NCBI GenBank assembly: GCA_022566975.1
Contig: JADFHV010000082.1
Coordinates: forward strand, 1 to 6,771
Source of the DNA: Chloroflexota bacterium
Lineage (GTDB): Bacteria > Chloroflexota > Dehalococcoidia > SAR202 > UBA11138
DNA length: 6,771 nucleotides
Direction of reading: 5' to 3'
Shown: piece after piece, positions 6,540 to 6,771 of the stretch
Numbering within the stretch: the first letter of the stretch is position 1
How the letters are laid out: every line of letters begins with the position of its first letter
Program-made: the position numbers and the translations under genes
The notes under the pieces: generated by a model
Told to the model about the DNA's origin: nothing
Database searches by the model: none
The model's input: the letters and a program-made list of their open reading frames with translations, nothing else

Positions 6540-6771
6540 TCAGCGTGGGAAGTGGTCCCATCCGCCCCGAGCTAGCTCGACCGGAGCGCCTTCGTGGTCG
6601 ACCACGCTGACCTCGCCCGTCCCTTCGACCACCTGACCTATGATCGTGCCGGAAACGTCCAGGGCGGCCATCGCCCGGTCCATCACTCCAGCCGACGCTG
6701 TAAACAGCAGCTCGTAGTCCTCGCCGCCCCCCAGGGCCAGCTCCAGCCAGTCGTCTGGATAGGCATTCTTG
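6540..6771 (-). CDS. thiL: Thiamine-monophosphate kinase, C-terminal fragment (5' part beyond right edge)
   Basis: The last 76 residues of ThiL are readable up to a TGA at 6540-6542. ThiL phosphorylates thiamine monophosphate with ATP to give thiamine pyrophosphate. The diagnostic segment is LALGGGEDYELLFT (residues 11-24 of the fragment), the conserved GGEDYELLF of ThiL. Also typical are a GxV segment near GTIIGQV and a closing GGWDHF. About three quarters of the protein, including the N-terminal ATP- and metal-binding region, lies outside the window, so integrity and start cannot be judged. It is the upstream neighbour of the acyl-CoA synthetase with only 17 nt between them, so it probably belongs to the same transcript. 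Confidence 0.92.
   Translation of the reverse strand, partial: KNAYPDDWLELALGGGEDYELLFTASAGVMDRAMAALDVSGTIIGQVVEGTGEVSVVDHEGAPVELARGGWDHFPR

Noticed and set aside
6621..6640. Possible second copy of the REP-like core (CCCTTCGACCACCTGACC)
   Set aside because: It differs from the core at several positions, has no palindromic arms and lies inside the thiL coding sequence.

Overview
The window is a GC-rich piece of bacterial chromosome in which every recognisable gene lies on the minus strand. Codon third positions are strongly G/C. The gene set and the sequence style would fit a free-living member of the Chloroflexota (SAR202 or Dehalococcoidia type), but nothing here fixes the taxon, so that placement is an inference. 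There are no RNA genes, CRISPR arrays, transposases or phage genes.

In the direction of transcription (right to left), the first group is a probable five-gene operon with gaps of 12 to 23 nt. It contains the 3' end of thiL (thiamine-monophosphate kinase, cut by the right edge), an AMP-forming acyl-CoA synthetase, an extended Rid-family (YjgF/UK114-type) protein, a lipoprotein with fibronectin-III-like and discoidin-like domains, and a nicotinate phosphoribosyltransferase (pncB). These are cofactor biosynthesis or salvage (TPP, NAD), acyl activation and probable metabolite-damage control genes, plus one surface protein whose link to the rest is not obvious.

A 139-nt intergenic gap (1741-1879) follows. 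It carries an imperfect palindrome resembling a dispersed REP-type repeat, and a good sigma70-like promoter (TTGACA, 17-nt spacer, TAGGCT). The promoter drives a second, two-gene unit: a 'core' cobalamin-independent methionine synthase-like protein (MetE C-terminal catalytic domain only, zinc ligands present), then a zinc-dependent alcohol dehydrogenase cut by the left edge. The dehydrogenase resembles thiol-dependent formaldehyde dehydrogenases (class III ADH and MscR type). Together they suggest thiol-linked one-carbon or methyl chemistry.

The points most worth a second look are: the MetE-core/ADH pair; the unresolved start and three-hairpin leader of the Rid gene; the predominance of TAG stops (five of six visible), with rid, lipoprotein and pncB lying in one reading frame separated only by TAG codons; and the REP-like palindrome. 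I did not find convincing evidence of a wholly new system.
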